DNA of 20,528 bases from TMED23 sp964643045 (GTDB lineage: Bacteria > Pseudomonadota > Alphaproteobacteria > Rhodospirillales > UBA2165): contig CAZXSC010000046.1 in assembly GCA_964643045.1 (NCBI GenBank), positions 1 through 20,528 of the forward strand. Direction: 5' to 3'. The notes under the pieces were generated by a model. It was not told the DNA's origin. It saw only the letters and a list, made by a program, of their open reading frames with translations, and did no database searches. Below are positions 1-8,218 of the stretch, piece by piece. Within the stretch, counting starts at the first letter, position 1. Each line of letters opens with the position of its first letter. Both the position numbers and the translations under genes were made by a program.

Positions 1-605
1 GGACCGGCCAATTGATAGGTGGCTGCCTCATGGCCTTCTCCCATTAATATGTTAGCGGCAGCTTCAGCTAGATCAGCCAAATCAACGATGTTAAACTTGG
101 CGTCGACACTAAAAGGCATGCGATGTTTACCTGTCTCCATTATCTCTTTCCAAATCGGAACGTGGTGCTGCATGTAACGACCCGGCTGCAAAATAGTATA
201 AGTTTGTCCAGAATTAACTAAATATTCTTCAGCCTTCAATTTGAAATGGTGGTGCCGCACATCGGATAACAGGGGATGCAAAACAGAATAAAGTACCAAA
301 CGCTCCACTTTAAGTCGGAGACACAGATCAGTCATTTGGATTGCCAACTCTGCCTCACCAGGATGCATGGGTGGACAAATGTGAATTACATGGCTACATC
401 CAGAAACAGCATCCTCTAAACTGTCATAGTTAAAAAAATCACCTAATGCTATTTCATTTGCGCCGAGCTTTAGTAATTCTGCAGACGCTTCTTTTCGGCG
501 AATGAAAGCCCTTGTTGATACATTTTGGCTGTCCAACGCGGAAATAACCGCGCGTCCTGTCCGCCCTGAAGCTCCTGTCACAAGTATAAGACTCTTATCC
601 GGCAT
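1..605 (-). CDS. NmrA-like NAD(P)-binding protein (atypical SDR), 3' end cut by window
   Basis: The complement strand, read from an ATG at 605-603, gives 201 codons running off the left edge. The N-terminus has a beta strand followed by the dinucleotide-binding motif TGASGRTGR (about residues 10-18), the TGxxGxxG form typical of atypical short-chain dehydrogenases of the NmrA/NAD(P)H-binding family. Later segments fit the same fold: VIHICPP around residue 80, VERLVLYSVLH, and KLKAEEYLVNSG followed by TILQPGRYM. A Tyr-x3-Lys catalytic pair is not obvious, so a redox-sensor or NADPH-dependent reductase role is equally possible. It is divergent from the TRAP-TAXI genes with a 308-nt gap. Family assignment is firm, function unknown. 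Confidence 0.8.
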   Translation of the reverse strand, partial: MPDKSLILVTGASGRTGRAVISALDSQNVSTRAFIRRKEASAELLKLGANEIALGDFFNYDSLEDAVSGCSHVIHICPPMHPGEAELAIQMTDLCLRLKVERLVLYSVLHPLLSDVRHHHFKLKAEEYLVNSGQTYTILQPGRYMQHHVPIWKEIMETGKHRMPFSVDAKFNIVDLADLAEAAANILMGEGHEAATYQLAG

Positions 606-913
606 CCGCTATCTAATTCCCGATTAACAATTCGCACCTATTTGAAATATTAAAGGCGTAATTTATAAAAGCAATCATATGAGTGGGCATAAGTTATACA
701 AAAATATTTTACTTGATTCATTAAATTTATTTGTTAGATATTTATCGTCTATATGTATATGATCCCGACTATGAGATTGGGAACAATCTAGTAAAACGTT
801 GTTCTATTACATTGCAAATCGCAAAAAGAACAGTTTTCATTGCGATCCAGGGATCTTTGATTTTATTAAAATAAGTCGAGGGTTGATTTTATAACGTCCA
901 GGAGGAAATTAGG
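606..913. other. Divergent AT-rich intergenic region (NmrA-like / TRAP-TAXI)
   Basis: This 308-nt gap separates two divergent genes and should carry both promoters. It is AT-rich, and I could not settle on a well-spaced -35/-10 pair. The clearest structures are an inverted repeat at 781-804 and a consensus Shine-Dalgarno AGGAGG at 900-905, 8 nt before the ATG at 914. A 27-codon ORF at 679-762 has no ribosome binding site and is not called. Confidence 0.5.
781..804. promoter_or_regulatory. Candidate operator: 6-bp inverted repeat upstream of TRAP-TAXI
   Basis: GAACAA at 781-786 and TTGTTC at 799-804 form a perfect inverted repeat with a 12-nt spacer (centre-to-centre 18 nt). It sits about 110 nt upstream of the TAXI start. 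Spacing of this kind suits a dimeric regulator, but no regulator gene is in the window, and a 6+6 repeat can occur by chance in AT-rich DNA. Confidence 0.2.
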
Positions 914-1867
914 ATGAAATTAATAAGAATTTTTACAATCGCCGGGATAGCTGCATTTGCGGTAAGCCCCGTCGCCGCTCAAACTGTCGGTATCGGGACT
1001 ACGGCAAAAGGCGCCACTAGTCAGGTTACAGCCGCGATAGCCAAAGTCACATCAAAGTTTGGGGGTATGCAGATGCGTCCAACACCAATGGCTGGAACTC
1101 AGAAATATATTCCGGCCGTCAATGGTGGTTCACTAGAGTTTGGTGCCGCGAATATTATGCAAACAGCTTGGTCCATCAAGGGGCAAGTCTTATCCAAGGG
1201 ACGTCCTAATCCCAATATTAGATTGGTTTCAACACTTATGAAATTTAGAGTTGGGCCACTCGTTGGAAAGAAAACGAAATTCAAGGCTGTTTCTGACCTC
1301 AAGGGATCACGAGCCCCAACAGGCTTTAAAGCCGCTCCTTTATTTAATGAAATTATCAAAACTGCCCTCGCAACGGGTAACTTAACGATTGGTGATACAA
1401 AAAATATACCGATTTCTGCCTTGGTTCCGAGCTGGAAAGCCTTGATGGCCGGGAAGATTGATTTTGCTATTGGTGCCTACGGTTCTGGTTTTATGAAGCT
1501 AATTGCAAAAAAACTGGGCGGAATTCGCTTTATTTCAATGGACATGTCTCCCGCCACGCAGGCCAAGGTAGCAAAAATGATGCCAGGGGCAGATATTAGA
1601 ACCGTTAAACCAAATCCGAAAATACCAGGTGTTGAAGTTCCGACCAATCTCTTTCATTTCGACTATATTTTATTTGCAGGTAAACACGTATCAAATGACA
1701 TTGCTTATCGAGTGGCAAAAGCAATGTTTGAGAATAAGAAGGCATTGGTTGGCGCATCCCCAATGTGGAGGGGCTTTTCGCCAAAAAATATGTCGAAGAA
1801 GCAAGGTGACCTAAAATACCACCCAGGTGCTATAAAACTCTTCAAGGAGAAAGGTGTTTGGCGGTAG
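914..1867 (+). CDS. TRAP transporter TAXI-family solute-binding protein
   Basis: Periplasmic substrate-binding subunit of a TRAP-TAXI carboxylate uptake system. The 317-aa product opens with a classic signal peptide: KLIR, then a hydrophobic stretch, then VAA-QT, with likely cleavage near residue 22. The mature protein starts with VGIGTTAKGATS and continues with AGTQKYIPAVNGG and EFGAAN, matching the TAXI N-terminal lobe pattern, where a glycine/threonine-rich loop binds the ligand carboxylate. Length is normal for the family. An AGGAGG Shine-Dalgarno at 900-905 fixes the ATG. The stop overlaps the permease start by 10 nt, so the pair is translated together. The ligand cannot be deduced; TAXI proteins bind glutamate, aromatic or other organic acids. 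Context suggests an acid feeding the nearby catabolic enzymes. Confidence 0.9.
   Translation: MKLIRIFTIAGIAAFAVSPVAAQTVGIGTTAKGATSQVTAAIAKVTSKFGGMQMRPTPMAGTQKYIPAVNGGSLEFGAANIMQTAWSIKGQVLSKGRPNPNIRLVSTLMKFRVGPLVGKKTKFKAVSDLKGSRAPTGFKAAPLFNEIIKTALATGNLTIGDTKNIPISALVPSWKALMAGKIDFAIGAYGSGFMKLIAKKLGGIRFISMDMSPATQAKVAKMMPGADIRTVKPNPKIPGVEVPTNLFHFDYILFAGKHVSNDIAYRVAKAMFENKKALVGASPMWRGFSPKNMSKKQGDLKYHPGAIKLFKEKGVWR
1844..1860 (+). promoter_or_regulatory. Shine-Dalgarno AAGGAG and TTG start of TRAP permease
   Basis: AAGGAG at 1844-1849 lies 8 nt before TTG at 1858-1860, inside the 3' end of the TAXI gene. It selects a TTG start for the permease that overlaps the TAXI stop (1865-1867). A GTG at 1854 is out of frame. 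Confidence 0.7.
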
Positions 1868-3795
1868 ATCAAACCGTTGATAATCAAGAAAATGCGCCCG
1901 TGCCGTCATCAAAAGTGGCACGGGCGTTAACACCTTGGCTGAGTGCCTCCCTGGCAATAATTGGGATTATCTGGGCAAGTGGTTTTATAGTCGATTTGGG
2001 GATTGCCCTTATAACCGAACAAGTCATTTGTGGCATCCTTGGTCTAACATTTGCGATTATTTATCTGAACATTCGCGCTAGAAAAGAAAGCTCTGAGGAC
2101 CTCCCCTGGTACGATGCAATAGCGGCGTTAGTCGGTTTCGTCTTAGGCTGGTATCTTTTTTTCCGTTATCCCTTACTGTTAGATCAAGTTGCCTATATGC
2201 CTGTAGAGTCGTCAATCGTCGGTTTCTTGTTAATAACCCTAACCGCCGAAGCCTTGCGACGTACCGCAGGTTTAGGCTTATTATGCGTTCTTCTGATATT
2301 TTTCGCCTATGCTTTTTTTGGACACCTTGTGCCCGGCACCCTATCCGGCAGATCCTTAGAATTGAGTAAATTTTTTTCCTATCTGGGCATAGATACAAAT
2401 GCACTATTAGGAACACCCCTAATCATAATATTTACTGTCGTTGTCGTCTTTATTTTTTTAGGGCAAGTTCTGCTGCGATCTGGGGGATCTGAGTATTTTA
2501 CTGATTTAGCAGCAGCCCTAATGGGTCATTCTCGTGGTGGCTCGGCAAAGATAGCCGTCGTGGCGTCCGGCTTATTTGGCTCAATTTCAGGAAGTGCTGT
2601 ATCAAATGTTGCATCGACGGGTGTAATCACTATACCGCTGATGCGGCAAGGGGGGTATTCCCGGAAAGTTGCGGGCGCCATCGAGGCCGTCGCTTCAACC
2701 GGCGGTCAAATCATGCCTCCAATCATGGGTGCGGCTGCATTTCTAATGGCGGAATTAGCTGATGTACTTTACCAGGAAGTCATCGTAGCCGCTATCTTAC
2801 CGGCCCTTCTTTATTATATTTCTGTTTTTCTTCAGGCTGACCTTGAAGCTGGTAAAATTGGTATTGAGCCGATCCCGAGCGATCAAATACCGTCCATTGG
2901 AAAAGTGATGAAGACAGGGTGGTACTTTCTCGCACCATTCATTATCTTGTTAGGAGCCTTATTCTGGCTAAATTCTCCTCCCGAAACAGCCGCGCTATTT
3001 GGCACGGTTTCAATTTGCATTCTCGGCTCCATTTTTACCTACAATGGTAAAAAGCTTTCCTCCCCAATATTATGGTTATGTCTGAAAAAAACGGGTGAAA
3101 TTTCGGTAGACATTATTGTCATTGGAGCTGCGGCTGGATTAATAATTGGTGTATTAGAGGCAACAGGTCTTAGCTTTGGTTTAACCTTCATGCTAGTCCA
3201 GGTAGGTGAAGGAAATTTATTTCTTCTTCTTGGGCTAACAGCGGTAATATGCATCATTCTTGGTATGGGTATGCCTACTACTGCAATTTATTTTCTTCTC
3301 GCCGTACTGGCGACACAACCACTGATTGACCTTGGCGTTGAACCTTTAGCGGCACATTTGTTTGTTCTCTATTTTGGTTTGATGTCAATGATTACACCGC
3401 CTGTTGCTTTGGCAGCATTTACGGCTGCAAAGCTCTCAGAATCGGGGCCAATGTCAACTGCTTGGGCAGCTTGCCAATTTGGATGGCCAGCTTTCATTGT
3501 CCCTTTCCTCTTCGTCATAGCGCCAAATCTCATTATGGTAGGCGACGGCCTAGATATAGCGATCACATTCTTTACTGCTATTGCCGGCATCTGGTTTGCC
3601 TCAGCCGGTATGATAGGTTATTTCAAAAGTCGGCTAAATCCTATACAACGCATAGGATATATAATCGGTGGGTTGTTTCTATTATTACCCTCGGAAGCTT
3701 TTGCTCAGGCGTATATTTTGGAATTTATAGGAGGCCTGTTGTGTGGCGCCCTTTTCTTCTTCGAAACAGTCAATTCAAGAAAGAAGACAGTCTGA
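1858..3795 (+). CDS. Fused TRAP transporter permease (4TM/12TM, DctQM-type)
   Basis: Inner-membrane component of the TRAP-TAXI system: a 645-aa single-chain fusion of the small 4-TM (DctQ-like) domain and the large 12-TM (DctM-like) domain, the usual architecture for TAXI partners. Hydrophobic segments begin near residue 28. DctM hallmarks are GSISGSAVSNVASTG, then GGYSRKVAGAIEAVAST with GGQIMPPIMGAAAF (roughly residues 240-300), and in the second half GMGMPTTAIYF and MSMITPPVALAAF. These correspond to the paired hairpin/substrate-site repeats of DctM. Uptake would be sodium-driven, as is established for this family. The C-terminus ends with an extra TM pair and a basic tail. It is convergent with the next gene, 10 nt apart. 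Confidence 0.92.
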   Translation: MAVDQTVDNQENAPVPSSKVARALTPWLSASLAIIGIIWASGFIVDLGIALITEQVICGILGLTFAIIYLNIRARKESSEDLPWYDAIAALVGFVLGWYLFFRYPLLLDQVAYMPVESSIVGFLLITLTAEALRRTAGLGLLCVLLIFFAYAFFGHLVPGTLSGRSLELSKFFSYLGIDTNALLGTPLIIIFTVVVVFIFLGQVLLRSGGSEYFTDLAAALMGHSRGGSAKIAVVASGLFGSISGSAVSNVASTGVITIPLMRQGGYSRKVAGAIEAVASTGGQIMPPIMGAAAFLMAELADVLYQEVIVAAILPALLYYISVFLQADLEAGKIGIEPIPSDQIPSIGKVMKTGWYFLAPFIILLGALFWLNSPPETAALFGTVSICILGSIFTYNGKKLSSPILWLCLKKTGEISVDIIVIGAAAGLIIGVLEATGLSFGLTFMLVQVGEGNLFLLLGLTAVICIILGMGMPTTAIYFLLAVLATQPLIDLGVEPLAAHLFVLYFGLMSMITPPVALAAFTAAKLSESGPMSTAWAACQFGWPAFIVPFLFVIAPNLIMVGDGLDIAITFFTAIAGIWFASAGMIGYFKSRLNPIQRIGYIIGGLFLLLPSEAFAQAYILEFIGGLLCGALFFFETVNSRKKTV

Positions 3796-3805
3796 TTGAA
3801 AATTT

Positions 3806-5014
3806 TCAGGAAATTGAGGCAGCCCTCTCAACACCCTCAATCATAGCCACACGCCGCAAATACTTTCTTTGCTTATTGTTATCAGAAACTATATCGCGCA
3901 ACTCATCGAAAAAATTTTCTCGATCAGCTTGATTTTTGCGCTCTAAATTTTTTTTATTTTCGATCGTCTGGGTTTGCAAATATTCAGATGCGACCGTTTT
4001 GCGCTGACGTTCATACAAATCGAATAAATCTTCACTGCCACCTTTATACCAAATCTCGTTAAGTTTCTCGGTAAGATTAAATGAATCGTGAAAACCAAAA
4101 TTCATCCCCATACCACCAAGCGGATTATTAATATGGGCGGCATCACCCGCGATCAATACCCGCTCTTGCCGATACTTGTTTGCAACGCGCTGATGTACTT
4201 CATAAAGGTTTCTATGAACAACCTCAAAAGCTGTATTTCGCGGATGGAACCCCTGAAGTCTTTTTTCTATAAATGAGTCATCAAAAATTTCTTGTTCCGT
4301 AAGTGAGGAATCAATTGGAAAAACAACACGCCACAAGCCCTGATCGTCGGGACCTTTCACGCAAAATAAAGCACACCATTCTTCCGGATCAGCAATATAA
4401 TTTGTGATGGCATAGCCATGCTTCCCAAAATCATATGGCGTGCTTACAACAAGGAACCGTTCCTCAAACTGAAAACCTTCGAAATCAACATTAATCGATT
4501 TCCGAACATTACTGCGGCCCCCATCACACCCAATCATATATCGTCCACTAAACTCCTTGATTCCGTTAGGCGTTCCCACAGTAGCGACCACGCCATCTTT
4601 GTCTTGGCTGACACTTTCGACAGTGTGTTTATTTAAAATTTTATGGCCGGAAAAATCCGATAGTGTATTGGCAATAATTCTGCTGATTTTATGTTGCTCC
4701 AGCATAAGACGGTAGGGAAATTCTGTATCATTCTTTAAAACGCCTAAATTAAAATTTGCTATCAAACCTTGCTTACGGTCCCTATAATGATAATTCTGGG
4801 TAACAAAACCCCTTTTCATAAATGTCTTGGTCAGACCAATCCTATCAAACATCTCAAGTGTGGGGGGATGAACGGTTGCAGCCCTGGGATCTTCGGCAAT
4901 GTCCTCTCCGGCTTCAAATAAGATGAACGGAATGCCATAGTTGGCAAGATTGAGGGCCGTTGTATAACCAATAGGCCCACCTCCTGCAATTAACACCCGA
5001 TCAGCATCACTCAT
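3806..5014 (-). CDS. FAD-dependent monooxygenase, PHBH/MhpA-like (paralog 1)
   Basis: Class A flavoprotein monooxygenase of 402 aa, predicted to hydroxylate an aromatic ring with NAD(P)H and O2 in the cytosol. Motifs in order: FAD-binding GGGPIG (residues 11-16) followed by an acidic FEAGE; RAATVHPPTLEMFDRIG (44-60), typical of MhpA/phenol-hydroxylase-like members; the DG motif IGCDGGRS (161-168); and the GD motif LIAGDAAHINNPLGGMGMN (287-305). There is no C-terminal thioredoxin-like domain, so it is the short PHBH-size form. It is colinear with the monooxygenase at 9114-10313, with no apparent gap through the first 190 residues, so the two are paralogs. The start has only a weak ribosome binding site. 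The substrate is unknown. Confidence 0.88.
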   Translation of the reverse strand: MSDADRVLIAGGGPIGYTTALNLANYGIPFILFEAGEDIAEDPRAATVHPPTLEMFDRIGLTKTFMKRGFVTQNYHYRDRKQGLIANFNLGVLKNDTEFPYRLMLEQHKISRIIANTLSDFSGHKILNKHTVESVSQDKDGVVATVGTPNGIKEFSGRYMIGCDGGRSNVRKSINVDFEGFQFEERFLVVSTPYDFGKHGYAITNYIADPEEWCALFCVKGPDDQGLWRVVFPIDSSLTEQEIFDDSFIEKRLQGFHPRNTAFEVVHRNLYEVHQRVANKYRQERVLIAGDAAHINNPLGGMGMNFGFHDSFNLTEKLNEIWYKGGSEDLFDLYERQRKTVASEYLQTQTIENKKNLERKNQADRENFFDELRDIVSDNNKQRKYLRRVAMIEGVERAASIS

Positions 5015-5141
5015 TCTTGATTAGCCTCAATAGTTCACTGTGGACAATATAGTATACGAAATAAATAAGGAATAAATCCTTTACGTCCAATTCACTGTTA
5101 ACGTATTGGCAAAAATTGAAAATTGTATACAAGTAAAACCT
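5015..5141. promoter_or_regulatory. Divergent promoter region with repeated motifs
   Basis: This gap lies between the divergent monooxygenase and EamA genes. An 8-bp direct repeat TTCACTGT occurs at 5034-5041 and 5091-5098. Between the copies lie TGGAC (5041-5045) and its complement GTCCA (5085-5089), the palindrome GTATAC (5052-5057, repeated at 5125-5130), and a short hairpin AAGGA-N5-TCCTT (5067-5081). This is a plausible regulator-binding region, but no -35/-10 pair was assigned with confidence. Confidence 0.3.
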
Positions 5142-6023
5142 ATGACACCGCAAATAAAACAACAACAAATAAGTGCAAATATCCAAGGTGTATTCTGGAT
5201 GGTCATTGCAGGTGCAGCATTTGCCGCAAGCAACGTAGCCGTTCGTATGGCCGCAGTAGACATGCATCCCTTTGCCATCTTATTTTTCAGGAGCGTCCTA
5301 GGCATACTCTTACTCGCACATATTTTTTTGAGCAAAGAATTCTCTTGGAAACCAGGCTCTCAATTTAACTGGCACCTTTTGCGAGGTGTTCTGCAAGTTA
5401 CCGCACTTTTGTGTCTTTACACAGCAATAACAATTACACCCTTGGCTACCGTTATTGCTTTGGCATTTATTACACCATTGTTTACATCCATTGGAGCTAT
5501 TGCTTTTATGGGAGAGCCTTCAAAACCAACTCGATGGACTGCCGTTCTTCTCGGCCTTTGTGGGGCTCTGATTATTATAAGGCCGGGCATTGTCGCCGTT
5601 AGTATCGGCGTATTGTTAGTAATGGCATATACCATTCAACAGGCAACGTTAAATTTAACAGCAAAAAAACTAGTCAAGCATGAGCCTGTCACAACTATCG
5701 TTGCCTGGATGACCCTTTTATCCACGCCTTTAGCTTTAATACCAGCACTTTTTGTTTGGTCATGGCCCAATTCTTGGGGCTGGTATTTGGTTTCGATCAA
5801 CGCAATATGCTCTACGGTTGCCCATCTTGCTACGGCACAAGCATATAAAATCGCAGACATTACCATTGCTGACCCAATGATTTCCTTCCGCCTAATAGCA
5901 GGCGCCCTATTTGGCTATATATTCTTTAATGAAGTACCGGATCTATGGGTGTGGACAGGGAGTGCTGTCATTATCATCGCCGCAACATTTCTCAGCCGTG
6001 ATAAAAAGACGGACGACTTCTAA
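5142..6023 (+). CDS. EamA/DMT-superfamily transporter
   Basis: Inner-membrane drug/metabolite transporter family protein of about 293 aa with ten predicted TM segments arranged as two EamA repeats. The first repeat includes VAVRMAAVDMHPFAILFFR and ITPLATVIALAFITPLFTS, ending in the family-typical GALIIIRPG. The second includes HLATAQAYKIADITIADP and ALFGYIFFNEVPD, ending in the basic tail of an RhaT/YdcZ-like carrier. I prefer the ATG at 5142 over a TTG at 5106 (12 codons longer) because the extra residues match no conserved part and neither start has a strong Shine-Dalgarno. It could import or export a small amphipathic metabolite. Being divergent from the monooxygenase, it may move that enzyme's substrate or product. 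Confidence 0.85.
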   Translation: MTPQIKQQQISANIQGVFWMVIAGAAFAASNVAVRMAAVDMHPFAILFFRSVLGILLLAHIFLSKEFSWKPGSQFNWHLLRGVLQVTALLCLYTAITITPLATVIALAFITPLFTSIGAIAFMGEPSKPTRWTAVLLGLCGALIIIRPGIVAVSIGVLLVMAYTIQQATLNLTAKKLVKHEPVTTIVAWMTLLSTPLALIPALFVWSWPNSWGWYLVSINAICSTVAHLATAQAYKIADITIADPMISFRLIAGALFGYIFFNEVPDLWVWTGSAVIIIAATFLSRDKKTDDF

Positions 6024-6050
6024 TTCATTTTCGCTATAACGGTCACATGA

Positions 6051-6905
6051 TCAGGCTAAGAAAATATCAATCGTCATTGCTAGATTTCCATCTTCGGCCT
6101 CAGCCCACAGTTGAATTTTTTTTTCGTCACCTGATAGCTCCCCATTAATACTAAATAATGAATTAACAAAAATAGGAGCCCTTGCCACCAAATTCATCTC
6201 TTTAACCATAGCATTTGGCATTTCTTGCCGAAACAAATTCAAGAGTAACGTTGCAGTCAATGGTGCATGTACTAGAAGGTCGGGGTAGCCTTCTATATCT
6301 CTTGTGTAATCGCGATCATAATGAATACGGTGACTATTAAACGTCAGAGCAGAATAACGGAATAATAATATTGGGTCTGACTCAATTTCTTGCCGCCAAT
6401 TAGGGTTTTCGGGCGGGCAAGTAAATTTCTCATTTTTGGATCTGTCAGATTTATCACAAAATACAAGCGTTCTCCAATCTACTAAATTACCCCCATTTGT
6501 GTCAGTAATATCGCTACGCTCACGAACAAATATTAGAGGCCCAGAGCGACCATCTTTCTCTATAATTTCTTCTATCGTTGTCGATCGCTGTGCTGGACAC
6601 CCAATAGTTAAGGATTGATCTGTCTTTATTCTGTTGCCCGCCCACATACGACGGGGAAATAAAATTGGTGGCATATATTCACTTCCACCATAGGTTCCAT
6701 CAATTCTTAAATTTCTAGATTCAATCCCACGATTAAAAAATAACCAGTGCCAACTTGGTGGCAATGGGTCTCCTAATTGTAGTTCATCGGGGTCGCGGCC
6801 GAGAGTTGCATTCATTTTTTCCACAACAGACAACGATATCACATCTTCAACTATTTCACTGCGATCAACCCACGCCTGTAACTGTTCGATTGATACGTCA
6901 CTCAT
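6051..6905 (-). CDS. Hotdog-fold dehydratase (FAS1-like / mesaconyl-CoA hydratase-like)
   Basis: A 284-aa double-hotdog protein of the MaoC-related HTD2/FAS1-like dehydratase family, which hydrates or dehydrates acyl-CoA esters; mesaconyl-C4-CoA hydratase is a characterised relative. The N-terminal half carries WHWLFF (52-57) and MPPILFPRRMWAG (78-90), the usual substrate-tunnel segments. The C-terminal half has the family signature RYSALTFNSHRIHYDRDY (183-200), with the active-site Asn190/His195 arrangement, then DIEGYPDLLVHAPL (203-216). Most relatives read HGPL here; this protein has Ala214. It lies 10 nt downstream of the acyl-CoA dehydrogenase gene and surely shares its transcript, suggesting successive dehydrogenation and hydration of one CoA ester. 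Confidence 0.85.
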   Translation of the reverse strand: MSDVSIEQLQAWVDRSEIVEDVISLSVVEKMNATLGRDPDELQLGDPLPPSWHWLFFNRGIESRNLRIDGTYGGSEYMPPILFPRRMWAGNRIKTDQSLTIGCPAQRSTTIEEIIEKDGRSGPLIFVRERSDITDTNGGNLVDWRTLVFCDKSDRSKNEKFTCPPENPNWRQEIESDPILLFRYSALTFNSHRIHYDRDYTRDIEGYPDLLVHAPLTATLLLNLFRQEMPNAMVKEMNLVARAPIFVNSLFSINGELSGDEKKIQLWAEAEDGNLAMTIDIFLA

Positions 6906-6915
6906 CTATTCTTTC

Positions 6916-8076
6916 CTAATAAGATCGAGGAAGTTTAAGCTCATGTTCCGCAATGTAAGAAAGTATAAGATTGGTTGAGATTGGCGCAATTTGATAAAGA
7001 CGGGTTTCCCTGAATTTCCGCTCTATATCATACTCTTCTGCGAAGCCATACCCTCCATGGGTTTGAAGGCACATATCTGCGGCTTCCCAGGAGGCATCTG
7101 CCGCCAGCATTTTTGCCATGTTAGCCTCCGTGCCACAAACTTTTCCGGCATCGAATAGATGAGAGGCTTTCTCCACCATCAATTTTGCCGCTTCTGTCGC
7201 GGCGAAAGCTCTAGCGATGGGAAATTGAATACCCTGGTTCTCCCCAATGGCCTTGCCAAAAACTTTGCGATCTCTTGCATAGCTAGTTGCTTTTTCTATA
7301 AACCAGTAGGCATCACCGATACATTCAGATCCAATTAATATTCGTTCTGCATTCATTCCATCAAGAATATACTTAAAACCCTCTCCCTCCTTGCCGACCA
7401 AACTACTCGCCGGGATAGCAAGATCATCAAAAAAAACCTCGGTTGTTGCGTGATTTATCATCGTGGGAATTGGACGAATTGTTAAGCCATTACCTTGAGC
7501 CTCCCTTATATCGATAAGAAATACAGACATACCTTTATGCCTCTTCTTATTATCCGCCCGGGGAGCAGTTCGTGCCAAAAGAAGCATAAGGTCACTATGC
7601 TCCACTCTTGACGTCCACACTTTTTGACCGTTAATTATGTAATTATCAGCTTTTTTAACAGCTGTTGTTTGAATTCGAGTGGCATCTGTCCCACTCGAAG
7701 GTTCGGTTACACCAAAAGCCTGTAGACGCAATTTACCTGAAGCTATTTCTGGCAAATATTGCGATTTCTGACTTTTTCTTCCATGACGCAAAATAGTACC
7801 CATAGTGTACATCTGGGCATGACAGGCTGCAGCATTGCAGCCACATTTATGTATTTCTTCCAAAATTACTGAAGCCGCCTCTACACCCATTCCGCTACCA
7901 CCATAGACCTCCGGAATTAAAACACCCAGAAAACCAGCCTCTGTCATCGCTTTTACAAATGCAGAGGGGTAAGCCTTCTCAGTGTCAAGTTCTCGCCAAT
8001 ATTGACCCGGGAACTTCCCGCATAGCGCCCTCACTGAGGATCTAATTTCCTCAAGAATTTCAATTTCTTGCACCAT
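6916..8076 (-). CDS. Acyl-CoA dehydrogenase family protein
   Basis: FAD-dependent acyl-CoA dehydrogenase of 386 aa, normal family length, introducing an alpha-beta double bond with ETF as electron acceptor. Conserved landmarks: IPEVYGGSGMGVEAAS (54-69), the flavin-binding signature LQAFGVTEPSSGTD (118-131), KVWTSRVEHSD (152-162), RDRKVFGKAIGENQGIQF (268-285) and QTHGGYGFAEEYDIERKFR (338-356). At the place where MCAD-type enzymes carry the catalytic Glu in YEGT, this protein reads YQIAPISTN (361-369). Glu244 in MNAERIL aligns with the catalytic base position of isovaleryl-CoA and long-chain dehydrogenases. First gene of a two-gene unit with the hotdog dehydratase. The substrate is probably a branched or functionalised short-chain acyl-CoA. 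Confidence 0.9.
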   Translation of the reverse strand: MVQEIEILEEIRSSVRALCGKFPGQYWRELDTEKAYPSAFVKAMTEAGFLGVLIPEVYGGSGMGVEAASVILEEIHKCGCNAAACHAQMYTMGTILRHGRKSQKSQYLPEIASGKLRLQAFGVTEPSSGTDATRIQTTAVKKADNYIINGQKVWTSRVEHSDLMLLLARTAPRADNKKRHKGMSVFLIDIREAQGNGLTIRPIPTMINHATTEVFFDDLAIPASSLVGKEGEGFKYILDGMNAERILIGSECIGDAYWFIEKATSYARDRKVFGKAIGENQGIQFPIARAFAATEAAKLMVEKASHLFDAGKVCGTEANMAKMLAADASWEAADMCLQTHGGYGFAEEYDIERKFRETRLYQIAPISTNLILSYIAEHELKLPRSY

Positions 8077-8218
8077 ATTTCAATTTCCATTAAATATAAT
8101 TATTTTCAACCTATAGGATTGAGTTAAAACGGGCAATTGCTGAGAAAGTATATTATTATTTAGTTTAGTAAAAAAATTAGATATAAATTCAGAAGGAAAA
8201 GCCAAAAAGGAACTGACT

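Noticed and set aside
679..762. 27-codon ORF in the first divergent region
   Set aside because: No ribosome binding site, AT-driven composition, and no coupling to a neighbour.
3462..3932. 156-codon + strand frame across the permease/monooxygenase junction
   Set aside because: Overlaps two firmly identified genes in other frames, with no domain content.
5106..5141. Upstream TTG start for the EamA transporter
   Set aside because: The 12 extra residues are not conserved-looking and the site has no Shine-Dalgarno; ATG 5142 precedes the first TM segment at normal distance.
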